Assembly (NCBI GenBank): GCA_900551915.1 | Contig: URXT01000008.1 | Coordinates: 1-64,000, forward strand | Origin: an uncultured bacterium | GTDB taxonomy: Bacteria; Cyanobacteriota; Vampirovibrionia; Gastranaerophilales; Gastranaerophilaceae | Reading direction: 5' to 3' | Length of the DNA: 64,000 bases | Shown: in pieces, positions 42,931-52,007 of the stretch | How positions within the stretch are numbered: the first letter of the stretch is position 1 | Layout of the letters: each line of letters opens with the position of its first letter | Notes under the pieces: model-generated | Told to the model about the DNA's origin: nothing | Database searches by the model: none | What the model saw: the letters and a program-made list of their open reading frames with translations, nothing else | Program-made: the position numbers and the translations under genes

Positions 42931-43836
42931 ATGAATTTAGCACATATATTTACGGATATTCCTATCCTGATTGTACTTTCTACCTTTGTAATTTCAACAT
43001 TGTTCTGTCTCAACAGATATTTCTATATAAACAAAAATTTAAAAATCTTCTTAAAATTTTTACAGAATTTTAAAAAAACAGACCTCAATTTCAGATTTAA
43101 AGAAATTGATGAGTGGATGACTTTGAATTCATATGTTTCAGGAGCATGGCTTGAATTCAAAAATACGCTTGTATTCTCTGAATCAGTGGCTTTAAGAGGC
43201 AGCAACAATAACGTTACTTACAAAGAAGTTTCAACGACTGTTCAAAATATTCAGACAACTGTTGACCCGTTGTACTTTTTTAATGAAGAAACTTTGATAA
43301 TGTCAAAATACAATCATAAATTCATCGGTTCAGTTCCGACAATTTTGACAGGTTTGGGACCGTTGTTTACCTTCTTGAACATTGCAATCGCGTTCGGTAA
43401 AGTTGACTTTGCCAGCCAGGAAAAAACAATTTCATCAGTTGCAAACCTTATGACTTCAATGCAGGTTGCGGCTCTTGTATCAGTATTTGCGGTAGGTTCC
43501 TGTTTGATTTTTACAATTATTGAAAGGGTTACATACAACAATGTATGTAAAAAATACCTTTTAAAATGTCAGGAACTCATTTCGCAACTATTTGATAATA
43601 TTTCTTCAGAAAAATTCCTGTTTGAACTGCTGCGTGAAACAAAAGTTCAAAACAACAACCTCCAGCACTTAATTGCAGGTATGCCGGAAAACTTCAAAGT
43701 TGCCCTCAATTCAGGAATTGCATCAAATCTTGTTCCGTATCTTGAAAACCTTATCTTTGGCATAAACCTTATGAACAAACAGATGAAAGAGTCTGCCAAA
43801 AACAGCGGCGGTGACGTAGTAGATGATATATTTTAG
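42931..43836 (+). CDS. MotA/TolQ/ZorA-like stator membrane protein
   Basis: A 301-residue membrane protein. One helix lies at about 8-30; after a cytoplasmic segment come two helices with the MotA/ExbB pattern: FIGSVPTILTGLGPLFTFLNIAIAF and VAALVSVFAVGSCLIFTIIERV. These proteins form the ring that couples ion flow to movement. The length and the long N-terminal cytoplasmic part fit the ZorA/MotA-like group rather than TolQ/ExbB. It is followed after 12 bases by a MotB/ZorB-like partner. No flagellar, Tol or Zorya zorC/zorD genes are nearby. Confidence 0.75.
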   Translation: MNLAHIFTDIPILIVLSTFVISTLFCLNRYFYINKNLKIFLKFLQNFKKTDLNFRFKEIDEWMTLNSYVSGAWLEFKNTLVFSESVALRGSNNNVTYKEVSTTVQNIQTTVDPLYFFNEETLIMSKYNHKFIGSVPTILTGLGPLFTFLNIAIAFGKVDFASQEKTISSVANLMTSMQVAALVSVFAVGSCLIFTIIERVTYNNVCKKYLLKCQELISQLFDNISSEKFLFELLRETKVQNNNLQHLIAGMPENFKVALNSGIASNLVPYLENLIFGINLMNKQMKESAKNSGGDVVDDIF

Positions 43837-43848
43837 AAGGGTGAATTA

Positions 43849-44550
43849 ATGGCAATAGGAGCAAGAAAAGGCGGACACGGAGAAGCTGAAGAAAACGTAT
43901 TTTGGACAACAATGGCAGACTTGATGTTAGGTTTGTCAATCGTATTCATGACGTTGTTTGTTCTTGCTATGACAGGATTTACCCAGGAAACCATTAAAGT
44001 TCAGGAAACCCAGATGAAGGCTTCTGAAGAGATTGTTGAGAAACTCAAAGAAGCTGATATAGATGCTGAGGTTGATAAACTTACAGGAAATGTAAAAATT
44101 TCAGACCTTCAGCTTTTTGAACTGAACAGTTATACCTTGACTCCGCAAGGAAAAGCTTATCTTGATAAATTCATTCCGATTTATATTGATACGATATATT
44201 CAAAAGAACTTCTCAGAGATAATATTACAAACATTGTTGTTCAAGGCCATACTGATTCGCATACATTTGCGGGCTTAAAAACCGAAAACGAACAGTTTGC
44301 AAAGAATATGGAATTGAGTCTTTTACGTGCAAATGCGGTTGCAGATTATGCATTTAAAACAAATTTCGATAAAAAGAACAGCGAAATGCTTAGGAAAATG
44401 CTTGTTGTAGAAGGCAAAAGCTTCTCAGAACCAGTATTGGATGAAAACGGCAATGAAGATTACGCAAAAAGCAGGCGTGTTGAGATGAAAGTAAGAGTAA
44501 AAGCAAGAAATTTTGCGAAGATTTTAGGATTAAATTATGGCGGTGATTAA
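43849..44550 (+). CDS. MotB/ZorB-like protein with OmpA domain
   Basis: A 233-residue protein: [26 protein letters not shown] (about 18-43) is one membrane helix with Asp24 at the place of the ion-carrying Asp of MotB/ZorB; after a coiled linker there is an OmpA-like peptidoglycan-binding domain ([10 protein letters not shown] at about 131-140, then [14 protein letters not shown] and [11 protein letters not shown]). It should pair with the preceding MotA-like protein as an ion-driven, wall-anchored unit. AAGGGTG precedes the ATG. Confidence 0.8.
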   Translation: MAIGARKGGHGEAEENVFWTTMADLMLGLSIVFMTLFVLAMTGFTQETIKVQETQMKASEEIVEKLKEADIDAEVDKLTGNVKISDLQLFELNSYTLTPQGKAYLDKFIPIYIDTIYSKELLRDNITNIVVQGHTDSHTFAGLKTENEQFAKNMELSLLRANAVADYAFKTNFDKKNSEMLRKMLVVEGKSFSEPVLDENGNEDYAKSRRVEMKVRVKARNFAKILGLNYGGD

Positions 44551-45904
44551 CGAGAGCAACATTTTAGAAACAATTAATATGATAAAGCTCCACAACCTTG
44601 ATATAAGAACTGTGACGCTTTCTTTAAGCCTGCGCGACTGTATTGATCGCGATGTGAATGTGGTTTGTGAAAATATTCATAACAAAATCACCAAATACGC
44701 CAAAAATCTTGTTGAATATGCAAACGAATTTGAAAACGATTATTCAATTCCGATTATAAACAAAAGAATTGCAGTGACGCCGATTTCTTTGATTGGCGAG
44801 GCTTGCAAAAATCCGGATTACGTAAAAATTGCAAAAACTCTCGACAATGCAGGAAAAGAAGTCGGAGTGAACTTTATCGGAGGATTTTCAGCGCTTGTGG
44901 AAAAAGGCTGCACAAAAGGCGACGAACTTTTGATTGAAAGTATTCCGGAAGCCCTTGCTCAAACTGATTTTTTATGTTCTTCGGTTAATCTTGCGACTTC
45001 AAAAGCCGGAATTAACATGGATGCGGTTTTGAAAATGGCTGAAACCATCAAAAAAGCGGCTGAACTTACAAAAGATAAAGACTGCATAGGCGCTGCAAAA
45101 CTTGTATGTTTTTGCAACTCGCCTGGCGACAATCCTTTTATGGCAGGAGCTTTCTGCGGGATGGGCGAGCCTGAATGCGCTTTAAACGTCGGAGTTTCAG
45201 GGCCGGGCGTTGTCAGAGCTGCTGTTTTGGATTTGCCTGAAGGTTCTGACATGAGCGATTTGGCAAACAAAATTAAACAAACGGCATATAAAATCACAAC
45301 AACCGGCGAACTTGTCGGAAGAAAACTTGCAAAACGTCTCGGAATTCCATTTGGCGTAATTGATTTGTCATTGGCTCCGACGCCTGCGATGGGTGATAGT
45401 GTTGCAGGAATTTTTCAGGCAATGGGGCTTGAACATGCTGGTGCGCATGGAACAACAGCGGCTTTAGCAATGCTGAATGACGCGGTTAAAAAAGGCGGGA
45501 TTATGGCAAGTTCTCATGTCGGCGGGCTTTCGGGGGCATTTATTCCGGTTTCGGAGGATGCGGGAATGATTGAAGCTGCCGCAAAAAAATATTTAACCTT
45601 TGACAAACTTGAAGCAATGACATCTGTTTGTTCTGTCGGGCTTGATATGATAGCAATTCCGGGTGACACTCCGGTTGATACAATTGCGGGAATGATTGCG
45701 GATGAAATGGCAATTGGGATGATTAATAAAAAAACAACTGCAGTCAGAATAATTCCTGCAATAGGTAAAAAAGCTGGTGATTGTGTATCATGGGGCGGAT
45801 TGCTGGGTGAAGCGCCTGTAATGGACGTTAATAAGCTATGTTCAACGGATTTTGTCAGACGCGGCGGAAGAATTCCGGCCCCGATTCATAGTTTAAACAA
45901 TTAG
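44537..45904 (+). CDS. DUF711/PFL-family (UPF0210) protein
   Basis: A 455-residue protein matching the DUF711 family: [17 protein letters not shown] start, [56 protein letters not shown] and [18 protein letters not shown]. The family is glycyl-radical-like in fold but its reaction is unknown; an ACT-domain partner gene usually sits upstream but here the MotB-like gene does, overlapping by 14 bases. The coupling may be accidental or meaningful. Confidence 0.88.
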   Translation: MAVINESNILETINMIKLHNLDIRTVTLSLSLRDCIDRDVNVVCENIHNKITKYAKNLVEYANEFENDYSIPIINKRIAVTPISLIGEACKNPDYVKIAKTLDNAGKEVGVNFIGGFSALVEKGCTKGDELLIESIPEALAQTDFLCSSVNLATSKAGINMDAVLKMAETIKKAAELTKDKDCIGAAKLVCFCNSPGDNPFMAGAFCGMGEPECALNVGVSGPGVVRAAVLDLPEGSDMSDLANKIKQTAYKITTTGELVGRKLAKRLGIPFGVIDLSLAPTPAMGDSVAGIFQAMGLEHAGAHGTTAALAMLNDAVKKGGIMASSHVGGLSGAFIPVSEDAGMIEAAAKKYLTFDKLEAMTSVCSVGLDMIAIPGDTPVDTIAGMIADEMAIGMINKKTTAVRIIPAIGKKAGDCVSWGGLLGEAPVMDVNKLCSTDFVRRGGRIPAPIHSLNN

Positions 45905-45983
45905 TTAAATGCATAGTAGTATTTGTTAAAATGCAATGTATAAAGTATTTCGGTGATGATTAACAGTAAAAATAAGAGGTATA

Positions 45984-46304
45984 ATGGCAAAATCTTTTAA
46001 TGAACTTGGACAGCATTTAAAACAGTATCTTATAGACTGCCATTCAAACTACAAGGGTTTGAAAAACGTGTCTGTTGAAAGATACAACAATCTAAAAGTC
46101 TCAATGGAACCTGAAATATATCAAACTTTTCACGTCATAATCAGAATAGGTATATCAGAAGCTGTGTTCATAATGCCTGAAGGTGCAGTATTTACAGGAA
46201 GCATGGGAATGGATGAAAAGTTTGTTATAAGATGGCTTCAAAATACCTTTATACAGGAAGATTTAAGCTCTCATTGGAAAAATGCCAGGTTGTATTCTGC
46301 ATAA
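45984..46304 (+). CDS. Unknown small protein, first of a tandem pair
   Basis: A 106-residue protein: MAKSFNELGQHLKQYLIDCHSNYKG start, then KVSMEPEIYQTFHVIIRIGISEAVFIMPEG and GMDEKFVIRWLQ. It is clearly related to the next gene over its full length, so the two arose by duplication. Soluble, alpha/beta by appearance. AAGAGGT precedes the ATG. Family not recognised. Confidence 0.75.
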   Translation: MAKSFNELGQHLKQYLIDCHSNYKGLKNVSVERYNNLKVSMEPEIYQTFHVIIRIGISEAVFIMPEGAVFTGSMGMDEKFVIRWLQNTFIQEDLSSHWKNARLYSA

Positions 46305-46353
46305 ATATATGTTATAATATAATTATAATATGTATATGATTGGATAATGATTA

Positions 46354-46689
46354 ATGGCGAAGAGTTTTAATGATTTAGCGTATGATTTAAGAGATTTTAT
46401 CGTGGATAAACACGCGAACTATCGCGGTTTGAAACACATGAGTATGCAAAGGTATAACAACCTTACAATAAGCATGAACTCAAGACGTTACGGGCAGCCG
46501 CACGTAATTGTTAAAATTGGTATTTCAGAAGGCGTATTTTCATTTCCATACGTTAATAAAATGGACGGCGGCCTTGGAATGGACGAACGTTACGTTATGC
46601 AATGGGTTGGCAATGATATGGTTATTCAATCCTTGAATGAACACTGGAAAACAATCAAACTTCAGGAAATGGATCAGGACGACAAATAA
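46354..46689 (+). CDS. Unknown small protein, second of a tandem pair
   Basis: A 111-residue paralogue of the previous gene: MAKSFNDLAYDLRDFIVDKHANYRGLKHMSMQRYNNLTISM, VIVKIGISEGVFSFP and GMDERYVMQWVGND align without large gaps. Conserved between the two: the RYNNL, IGISE and GMDE-YV-W elements. There is no clear ribosome binding site; a TATAAT lies in the spacer, so it may have its own promoter. Confidence 0.75.
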   Translation: MAKSFNDLAYDLRDFIVDKHANYRGLKHMSMQRYNNLTISMNSRRYGQPHVIVKIGISEGVFSFPYVNKMDGGLGMDERYVMQWVGNDMVIQSLNEHWKTIKLQEMDQDDK

Positions 46690-48357
46690 TTATTTTTTCT
46701 TGACCATTGCTTTTGACCGCAGATTTCTGTGATAAGTTATTGCAAATCTATGGGCTTCGTCGCGAATTCTCTGAAACAAGAAAAGCGCACTCGAGTTTTG
46801 CGGCAAAATCACAGGATTTGATTGTTTTGGCAGGAAAACTTCTTCATGTTTTTTGGCAAGGCTCACAACATCAATTCCTGTGACTCCAAGCTCTTCAATA
46901 ATCTGCATAACGCTTGATAACTGGCCTTTTCCGCCATCAATTATCATCAAATCAGGCTTATCCCAGTTTTTGTCGCCAAGATGCTTAAGCCGCCGCGTGA
47001 GAACCTCTTTCATCGAAAGAAAATCGTCAGGCTTCCCTTCGGTTGTACGGATTTTAAACCTTTTGTATTCTGATTTTTTGCTTTGCCCGTTGATGAACGT
47101 AATCATTGACGCAACAGTGTTCGTCCCCTGAATGTGAGAAATATCGTAGCATTCAATACGATGCGGGAAGTTTTTCAACTGTAACTTTTCAGCCAGATAG
47201 GAGCCGATTTCGTTAAAATCATCGCGGATTTTCGACATCTTTTTAAGCTTTGCATTGTCAAGAACAACTTTTGCGTTTTTATCGGCAAGCATTTGAAGTT
47301 CTTTGCCCTGCGCGGATTTGCCGTAACTGATTTTGACTTTCTTTTTTGCCAAAATTTCAAGCCACTCTTCATAAAGTTCTTTTTCTCCGACTTTTTCAAG
47401 TTCATTTGAAACGATTTTGTCAGGATAGCCCAAAGTCAGTGTGTTGTAATATTCTTTGAAGAAGGTTGCAAAAAATTCAGTCCGGTCTTCGTCTTCAACC
47501 TCGTAAACAAAATCTTTTTTGTCGATAAGCCGGCCTTCTCTAACCATCAGAATGACAATCGCAAAAATTCCGTCTTCGGCAAGCAGTGAGATTATATCTT
47601 CGTTGAGTTTTGTGTTTTCGTAAACAACTTTTTGCTTTTCGAGTGTTTTTTTCAAATCCATGTAGCTGTCGCGTAGACGTGCGGCTTTTTCAAACTGTTC
47701 GGCGGCTGCGAATTTCTCCATCTGCGCTTTGAGCTGCTCCATAAGTTCTGATTGTTTGCCGGAGAGGAAAAGTTCAGCCTGACGGACAAGTGCCTTGTAA
47801 TCTTCGCTTGAAACCATGTTCTGGCAGGGCGCCATACAGCGTCCGATGTGATAATAAAGACATGGGCGGTCTTTGAACTTCGGATTTTTGCATTGTTTGA
47901 GCGGAAAAATCTTTTTTAAAAAATCGAGCGTTGAATACATTGCCCGAACATCTGTGTAAGGCCCGTAATAGCGGCCTTTTTCTGGGTTCATGTTTTTCTT
48001 GCGCACAACCTGAATTCGCGGAAAATCTTCGTCAGTTATCAAAAAATACGGATATTTTTTGTCGTCTTTCAAAAGAATATTGTAGCGCGGCTTATGTTTT
48101 TTTATCAAATGACTTTCAAGAATTAACGCTTCAACTTCTGTGTTTGTAATGATGTATTCAAGCCGCTCGATTTGTGAAACAAGCACCTGAACTTTCACGC
48201 TGTCGTGGTGTTTTTTGTTGAAATAACTCATCACGCGGCGTTTAAGGATTTTTGCCTTGCCAACATAAATGATTTCGTTATCTTTGTTGTAGTAAATATA
48301 ACAGCCCGGAAGCGACGGAAGAAGTTTAAGCTGTTGTTTCAAATTCTCATTCATCAA
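46690..48357 (-). CDS. uvrC: Excinuclease ABC subunit C, lacking the C-terminal HhH region
   Basis: A 555-residue UvrC. GIY-YIG nuclease domain at residues about 10-95 (LPGCYIYYNKDNEIIYVGKAK), UVR domain with EQFEKAARLRD at about 215-235, and the RNase H-like domain with ECYDISHIQGT and DLMIIDGGKGQLSS. The protein ends at HRNLRSKAMVKKK, where other UvrC proteins continue for about 50 residues with a helix-hairpin-helix domain. The next gene is convergent, so the truncation is not from a frameshift in an adjacent frame that I can see. Confidence 0.93.
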   Translation of the reverse strand: MMNENLKQQLKLLPSLPGCYIYYNKDNEIIYVGKAKILKRRVMSYFNKKHHDSVKVQVLVSQIERLEYIITNTEVEALILESHLIKKHKPRYNILLKDDKKYPYFLITDEDFPRIQVVRKKNMNPEKGRYYGPYTDVRAMYSTLDFLKKIFPLKQCKNPKFKDRPCLYYHIGRCMAPCQNMVSSEDYKALVRQAELFLSGKQSELMEQLKAQMEKFAAAEQFEKAARLRDSYMDLKKTLEKQKVVYENTKLNEDIISLLAEDGIFAIVILMVREGRLIDKKDFVYEVEDEDRTEFFATFFKEYYNTLTLGYPDKIVSNELEKVGEKELYEEWLEILAKKKVKISYGKSAQGKELQMLADKNAKVVLDNAKLKKMSKIRDDFNEIGSYLAEKLQLKNFPHRIECYDISHIQGTNTVASMITFINGQSKKSEYKRFKIRTTEGKPDDFLSMKEVLTRRLKHLGDKNWDKPDLMIIDGGKGQLSSVMQIIEELGVTGIDVVSLAKKHEEVFLPKQSNPVILPQNSSALFLFQRIRDEAHRFAITYHRNLRSKAMVKKK

Positions 48358-48429
48358 CTATATTATAGCACAATTTTGGCTTTTTAAATCCTTAAAGCCG
48401 CAGATTGCAAGCCGTTCCCTTATGCAGGC

Positions 48430-49383
48430 TTATTCATTTAAGAAACAGGCGCTTGTGTGGTTTTCGGCAACAACAAAATTCGGCGGAATATTCTCCGGGC
48501 AAGGCTCGAAACAGGATTTGCAGCGCGGATGAAATCTGCATCCTGAAATGTTCTGGTGAATTGTTGGCGGCTGGCCTTGAATTGTCTCAAGCTCCTTCCC
48601 GCGGTTTGAGGGAATTGAGTTCAACAAAGCTAGCGAATACGGATGGTTTGGATGTTCAAAGAATTCTTTTGAAGGCGCATTTTCAACTATGCGTCCGGCA
48701 TACATAACCGCAATTTCATCAGCGTTTTCACCAACAAGCCCGAGGTCGTGCGTAATCAGCAAAACAGAAGTTCCAAGTTGGGTTTTGATGTCGGAAAGAA
48801 GTTTCATAATTTGCGCCTGAATTGTAACGTCGAGAGCAGTTGTGGGTTCATCTGCAATAAGAATTTCAGCACGGCAGGCAAGTGCCATTGCAATTATTGC
48901 GCGCTGCTTCATTCCGCCCGAAAATTCATGTGGATATGCTTTCAATCTTTCCGCAGCGCACGGAATTTGTACCATCTCAAGTGCTTCTAACGCTTTTTTT
49001 CTGGCCTCGCTTCCATGAAGATTTTGGTGGATTTTGATTACTTCAAGAAGCTGGTTTTCGATTGTATACAAAGGATTAAGAGAGGTCATCGGGTCTTGCG
49101 GGATTAAGGCAATCTGTGCGCCGCGGATACCGTGCATTTGCTTTTCACTAAAGGTCAGAAGGTCTTGTTTCTTGAAAAGAATTTGTCCTTTTGTAATCTG
49201 AGCGGTTTTGGGCAGAAGTTTTAAAATGCTCATTGCGCTGATTGATTTTCCGCAGCCGCTTTCGCCGACGAGTGCAAGCGTTTTGCCTTTCTCAAGCGCA
49301 AAATTCACGTCAAAAAGAGCCTGGCAAAATCCGTTTTCTGTTTTAAATCCCAAATTAAGATTATTAACTTCTAATATTTTCAT
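48430..49383 (-). CDS. Oligopeptide/dipeptide ABC transporter ATP-binding protein (OppD/DppD type)
   Basis: The start at 49383 (MKILEVNNLNLGF) gives 317 residues. Walker A GESGCGKS, Q-loop LIPQDPMTSLNP, signature FSGGMKQR, Walker B ILIADEPTTALDV and His-loop LITHDLG are all present. The C-terminal extension GCRFHPRCKSCFEPCPEN is the cysteine-rich end of OppD/DppD/OppF proteins. No permease or binding-protein gene lies next to it, so the rest of the transporter is elsewhere. Confidence 0.92.
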   Translation of the reverse strand: MKILEVNNLNLGFKTENGFCQALFDVNFALEKGKTLALVGESGCGKSISAMSILKLLPKTAQITKGQILFKKQDLLTFSEKQMHGIRGAQIALIPQDPMTSLNPLYTIENQLLEVIKIHQNLHGSEARKKALEALEMVQIPCAAERLKAYPHEFSGGMKQRAIIAMALACRAEILIADEPTTALDVTIQAQIMKLLSDIKTQLGTSVLLITHDLGLVGENADEIAVMYAGRIVENAPSKEFFEHPNHPYSLALLNSIPSNRGKELETIQGQPPTIHQNISGCRFHPRCKSCFEPCPENIPPNFVVAENHTSACFLNE

Positions 49384-49535
49384 GTAATAAATTATACCTC
49401 GGAAAGCGGGTTTGTGAATAGGCGTGGTGAATAGTTTGCTGTATAAATCCAAATTTCTGATTTTCTCTCTTCATTTACAAAACTGCGATTTTGAAGTATT
49501 CTTTGTGGTATACATTTGAAAATAAGGAGAAGATT

Positions 49536-50285
49536 ATGATTAAAGTTGCAGTATGCGGAGCTTTGGGCAAAATGGGCAAAGAAGTCGTTTGCGCGGTTGA
49601 AGCGGCTCAAGATATGGAACTTGTTGCAAAAATTGATATTGCTGCAGAAGATATGTATCATACGATTGAAGAAGCCGCAAGGGTTGTTGATATTGACCTT
49701 GTAATTGATTTTACACAGCCGAAATCTATTTATGAAAACGCACTTTACTGCCTGAAAAATAATATCAAAATCGTAATTGGCACAACCGGTTTGACAGATG
49801 AGCAAATCGAATCTTTGCGCAGGCTTTCTGACGAAAATAAGACAGGATGTTTGATTGCGCCGAACTTTTCAACTGGTGCTGTTTTGATGATGATGTTTGC
49901 GCGTCAGGCTGCAAAATATTTTGACAATGCCGAAATCGTCGAACTTCACCACAACCAGAAAAAGGATGCGCCTTCCGGAACTGCCGTTAAAACAGCGCAG
50001 ATGATGGCCGAAGTTAAGGCTGATTTTGCCAAAAATAACTGTGATGAAACAGAAACAATCGAAGGAGCAAGAGGCGGAACTTCTTACGCAGATATTCACA
50101 TTCATTCTGTCAGAATGCCGGGATATATTGCCTCACAAGAGGTTATATTCGGTTCATCAGGCCAGATTTTGAAGGTCAGACATGACTCAATGGATAGAAA
50201 ATGCTACATGGACGGCGTTCTTCTTGCAGTTAGACATACGTATAAAGAAAACGATTTTGTCTACGGGCTTGATAACATAATGTAA
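49536..50285 (+). CDS. dapB: 4-hydroxy-tetrahydrodipicolinate reductase
   Basis: Start at 49536, with AAGGAG 7 bases upstream, in place of an in-frame ATG at 49491. The 249-residue DapB has the dinucleotide-binding GALGKMGKEV, the catalytic/substrate segment ELHHNQKKDAPSGTAVKTA, GARGGTSYADIHIHSVRMPGYI and GQILKVRHDSMDR. It makes tetrahydrodipicolinate for lysine and meso-diaminopimelate, the wall precursor. It stands alone with its own terminator. Confidence 0.95.
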   Translation: MIKVAVCGALGKMGKEVVCAVEAAQDMELVAKIDIAAEDMYHTIEEAARVVDIDLVIDFTQPKSIYENALYCLKNNIKIVIGTTGLTDEQIESLRRLSDENKTGCLIAPNFSTGAVLMMMFARQAAKYFDNAEIVELHHNQKKDAPSGTAVKTAQMMAEVKADFAKNNCDETETIEGARGGTSYADIHIHSVRMPGYIASQEVIFGSSGQILKVRHDSMDRKCYMDGVLLAVRHTYKENDFVYGLDNIM

Positions 50286-50304
50286 ACACGTTGACAATAA
50301 AAGA

Positions 50305-50338
50305 GGCTGTAAGGGGCTTGTATTCCTTACAGCCTTTT
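50305..50338 (+). terminator. dapB terminator
   Basis: A perfect 10-bp stem GGCTGTAAGG (50305-50314) / CCTTACAGCC (50325-50334) with a T run; it can also act against the convergent hpf gene. Confidence 0.88.
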
Positions 50339-50357
50339 ATTATACAATTGCTTTTAA

Positions 50358-50732
50358 TTATTCTTCAGCTGTTTCTTCTTCTTTTTCAGCTTCAACTTCT
50401 TCAACAGAATCAGTTCTGATAGAGGATTTGTCAGAGCCTAAATTTTTGTCTTTAAGCTTTTTCACTTGTCTGTCCAACTTATCGGCAAGCAGGTCAATAC
50501 TTGCATACATAGATTCTGCTGCTTCTTCGGCTTTAATTGTGCCGCTGTTGGTCTTGCACAAAACTTCCGCAACGTGTTTGCCTGATGCTGAAGGGTTTTT
50601 GATAACTGATAATACAACTTCAATTCCCTGAATTTGGTCGTAGTGGTTTGCAACTTTGCCTATTTTCTCTTTTACATAAGACTTGATTGCATCAGTAATC
50701 TCAATGTTTCTACCATTAACGTAAATGTGCAT
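50358..50732 (-). CDS. hpf: Ribosome hibernation promoting factor
   Basis: A 124-residue HPF/YfiA protein: HIYVNGRNIEITDAIKSYVKEKI start, GIEVVLSVIKNPSASGKHVAEVLC, and AEEAAESMYASIDLLADKLDRQVKKLKDK. The fold blocks tRNA sites in idle ribosomes. Instead of the second domain of long HPFs it carries only a 30-residue acidic tail (EEVEAEKEEETAEE). AGGAGG lies just before the ATG. Confidence 0.92.
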   Translation of the reverse strand: MHIYVNGRNIEITDAIKSYVKEKIGKVANHYDQIQGIEVVLSVIKNPSASGKHVAEVLCKTNSGTIKAEEAAESMYASIDLLADKLDRQVKKLKDKNLGSDKSSIRTDSVEEVEAEKEEETAEE

Positions 50733-50746
50733 TTGAACCTCCTATA

Positions 50747-50768
50747 TATACTGCGCTTATACAGTATA
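50747..50768 (-). promoter_or_regulatory. Inverted repeat at the hpf promoter
   Basis: TATACTG (50747-50753) and CAGTATA (50762-50768) form a 7-bp dyad. On the minus strand one arm contains a TATACT -10 box, so the repeat overlaps the promoter or transcription start of hpf and could be an operator. Confidence 0.4.
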
Positions 50769-50838
50769 ACATAATAATGATTTTTTTTAAAGGGTAAATC
50801 TTATTTCGGTAATGTATATTTAACAGTTTTTTAAAAAA

Positions 50839-51042
50839 TTAGTCTTCTAAAATAAACTGCTGTAATTCAACATTAGGAGTTCCGATAACTCTGACAAGTT
50901 CAAGCACTGACGCTTTCATCTGGCATTTTTGCGATGAACCGCTGAAAAAATCTTTGTAAAAACATCCTTCACAGTTACAGCCGCGTTTGTAGCATTCCAG
51001 CGCCGTTGGCGTCCATCTTCTGACAGCGACTGCTCTACCCAT
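50839..51042 (-). CDS. Small cysteine-rich conserved protein
   Basis: Start at the ATG 51042 (MGRAVAVRRWTPTALECYKRGCNCEGC) rather than an upstream TTG. The 67-residue product has C17, C22, C24, C27 and a fifth cysteine in QKCQMKASVLELVRVIGTP, likely binding zinc or an iron-sulfur cluster. The pattern ECYKRGC-C-GC...C-MK--VLELV-- G-P occurs in several anaerobic groups as an unknown family. A long structured leader and a good promoter precede it. Confidence 0.75.
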   Translation of the reverse strand: MGRAVAVRRWTPTALECYKRGCNCEGCFYKDFFSGSSQKCQMKASVLELVRVIGTPNVELQQFILED

Positions 51043-51160
51043 ATCTCTACTTCTAAACAATTATACTATCTCCAAATTAAAATCTACAACTATAGCAAGG
51101 CTTACAGCCCTGTTGATTGGCTGTTTCCTCCACCCCTCGCGGTCTTTTGACCACCTCTTA
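51043..51160 (-). promoter_or_regulatory. Structured leader of the cysteine-rich gene
   Basis: About 115 bases of leader. On the minus strand GTGGTC-AAAA-GACCGC forms a 6-bp hairpin and ACAGCC/GGCTGT another. A 25-codon frame from GTG (51077-51154) ends GCKPCYSCRF and holds three cysteine codons, but has no clear ribosome binding site. It may be a cysteine- or metal-responsive leader; that is inference. Confidence 0.4.
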
Positions 51161-51165
51161 ATTAC

Positions 51166-51193
51166 ATTATAGAAAATAAGGAGATTTTTTCAA
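51166..51193 (-). promoter_or_regulatory. Promoter of the cysteine-rich gene
   Basis: On the minus strand TTGAAA (51188-51193) and perfect TATAAT (51166-51171) at 16 bases. Transcription starts about 115 bases before the ATG, giving the long leader. Confidence 0.7.
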
Positions 51194-51440
51194 GGCCGGA
51201 ACATGCGATTATTAACATTTGTAACGACATGTTGAAACCCTTTATTATTAAGAGTTTTGAGTTGTCAATTGCGGCGAAAGCTTCATGATTACATGGTTTT
51301 GGAACTTTAAATCATGGAAACCCATGTCGGACGCATGATTTGCATGATTTATTGGAATGTAACGTTTTGTAAAATGTTATCTTTTCGGGCAGGTTTCGGG
51401 CATGGGTTTAGTGGGATAGTGAAGAGTGAGCAGTTCACTA
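51194..51440. other. Spacer with short inverted repeats
   Basis: No gene seen. It contains repeated CATGATT/CATGG words (51284-51345), including the hairpin CATGG-4 bases-CCATG, and a TAGTGAA/TTCACTA hairpin (51417-51440) near the end of mntP. The latter lacks a T run. Confidence 0.35.
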
Positions 51441-52007
51441 TTACCCAACACTCCCTCCAAATCCCTGCACCAGCGCCTTCACCGCAAGCCCGCAAAGTAT
51501 TATCCCGCCTGTAATCTCGAGGTATTTTGATGGAAATTTCTTAAAACAATTCCCGAACCAAAATCCGAAAAGCGACATGAAAAACGACGCAGCAGCAATA
51601 ATTAAGGCCGGTTTTAAAATCTCAGTTCCGCTAAAATTAAGGCTTGCACCGGCGCCAAGCGCGTCAATGCTTGTAGCAATCCCCATTGTTATAAGGCATT
51701 TAAGCCCGATACAGCAGATTTTGTCCTCTTCTTTTTCATGAAAAGCTTCAATAATGAATTTTATTCCTAATGCCGCAAAAATTACAAAAACAAGCCAGTG
51801 GCTGAAAGTTTCAACATACTTGCTTATAAGGTTTGCGAAGAAGTACCCGATTGCAGGCATAATTCCCTGAAAGGCTCCCATCGTGAGCGCAAGCAGAAAT
51901 GAATTTTTCCGCCTGTTTGCGGTAAAAATTAATCCCTGTGAAAATGACACAACACAGCAGTCAATGCCTAGCGCAATGCTTAAAAACAATATCTCAATTA
52001 AACTCAA
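51441..52007 (-). CDS. mntP: Manganese efflux protein MntP family
   Basis: I place the start at the TTG at 52007 (LSLIEILFLSIALGID), because family members begin this way and a GAGGTGG lies upstream; an ATG at 52055 would overlap the neighbour by 62 bases. About 188 residues with six membrane helices and the paired Asp-containing motifs ALGIDCCVVSFSQG and GIATSIDALGAGASL. It exports Mn(II). The frame overlaps the DUF4127 stop by 14 bases, suggesting coupling. Confidence 0.8.
   Translation of the reverse strand: MSLIEILFLSIALGIDCCVVSFSQGLIFTANRRKNSFLLALTMGAFQGIMPAIGYFFANLISKYVETFSHWLVFVIFAALGIKFIIEAFHEKEEDKICCIGLKCLITMGIATSIDALGAGASLNFSGTEILKPALIIAAASFFMSLFGFWFGNCFKKFPSKYLEITGGIILCGLAVKALVQGFGGSVG

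Noticed and set aside
42931..44550. A complete Zorya defence system or flagellar motor
   Set aside because: ZorC and ZorD, or any flagellar genes, are absent in the neighbourhood; only the stator-like pair can be supported.
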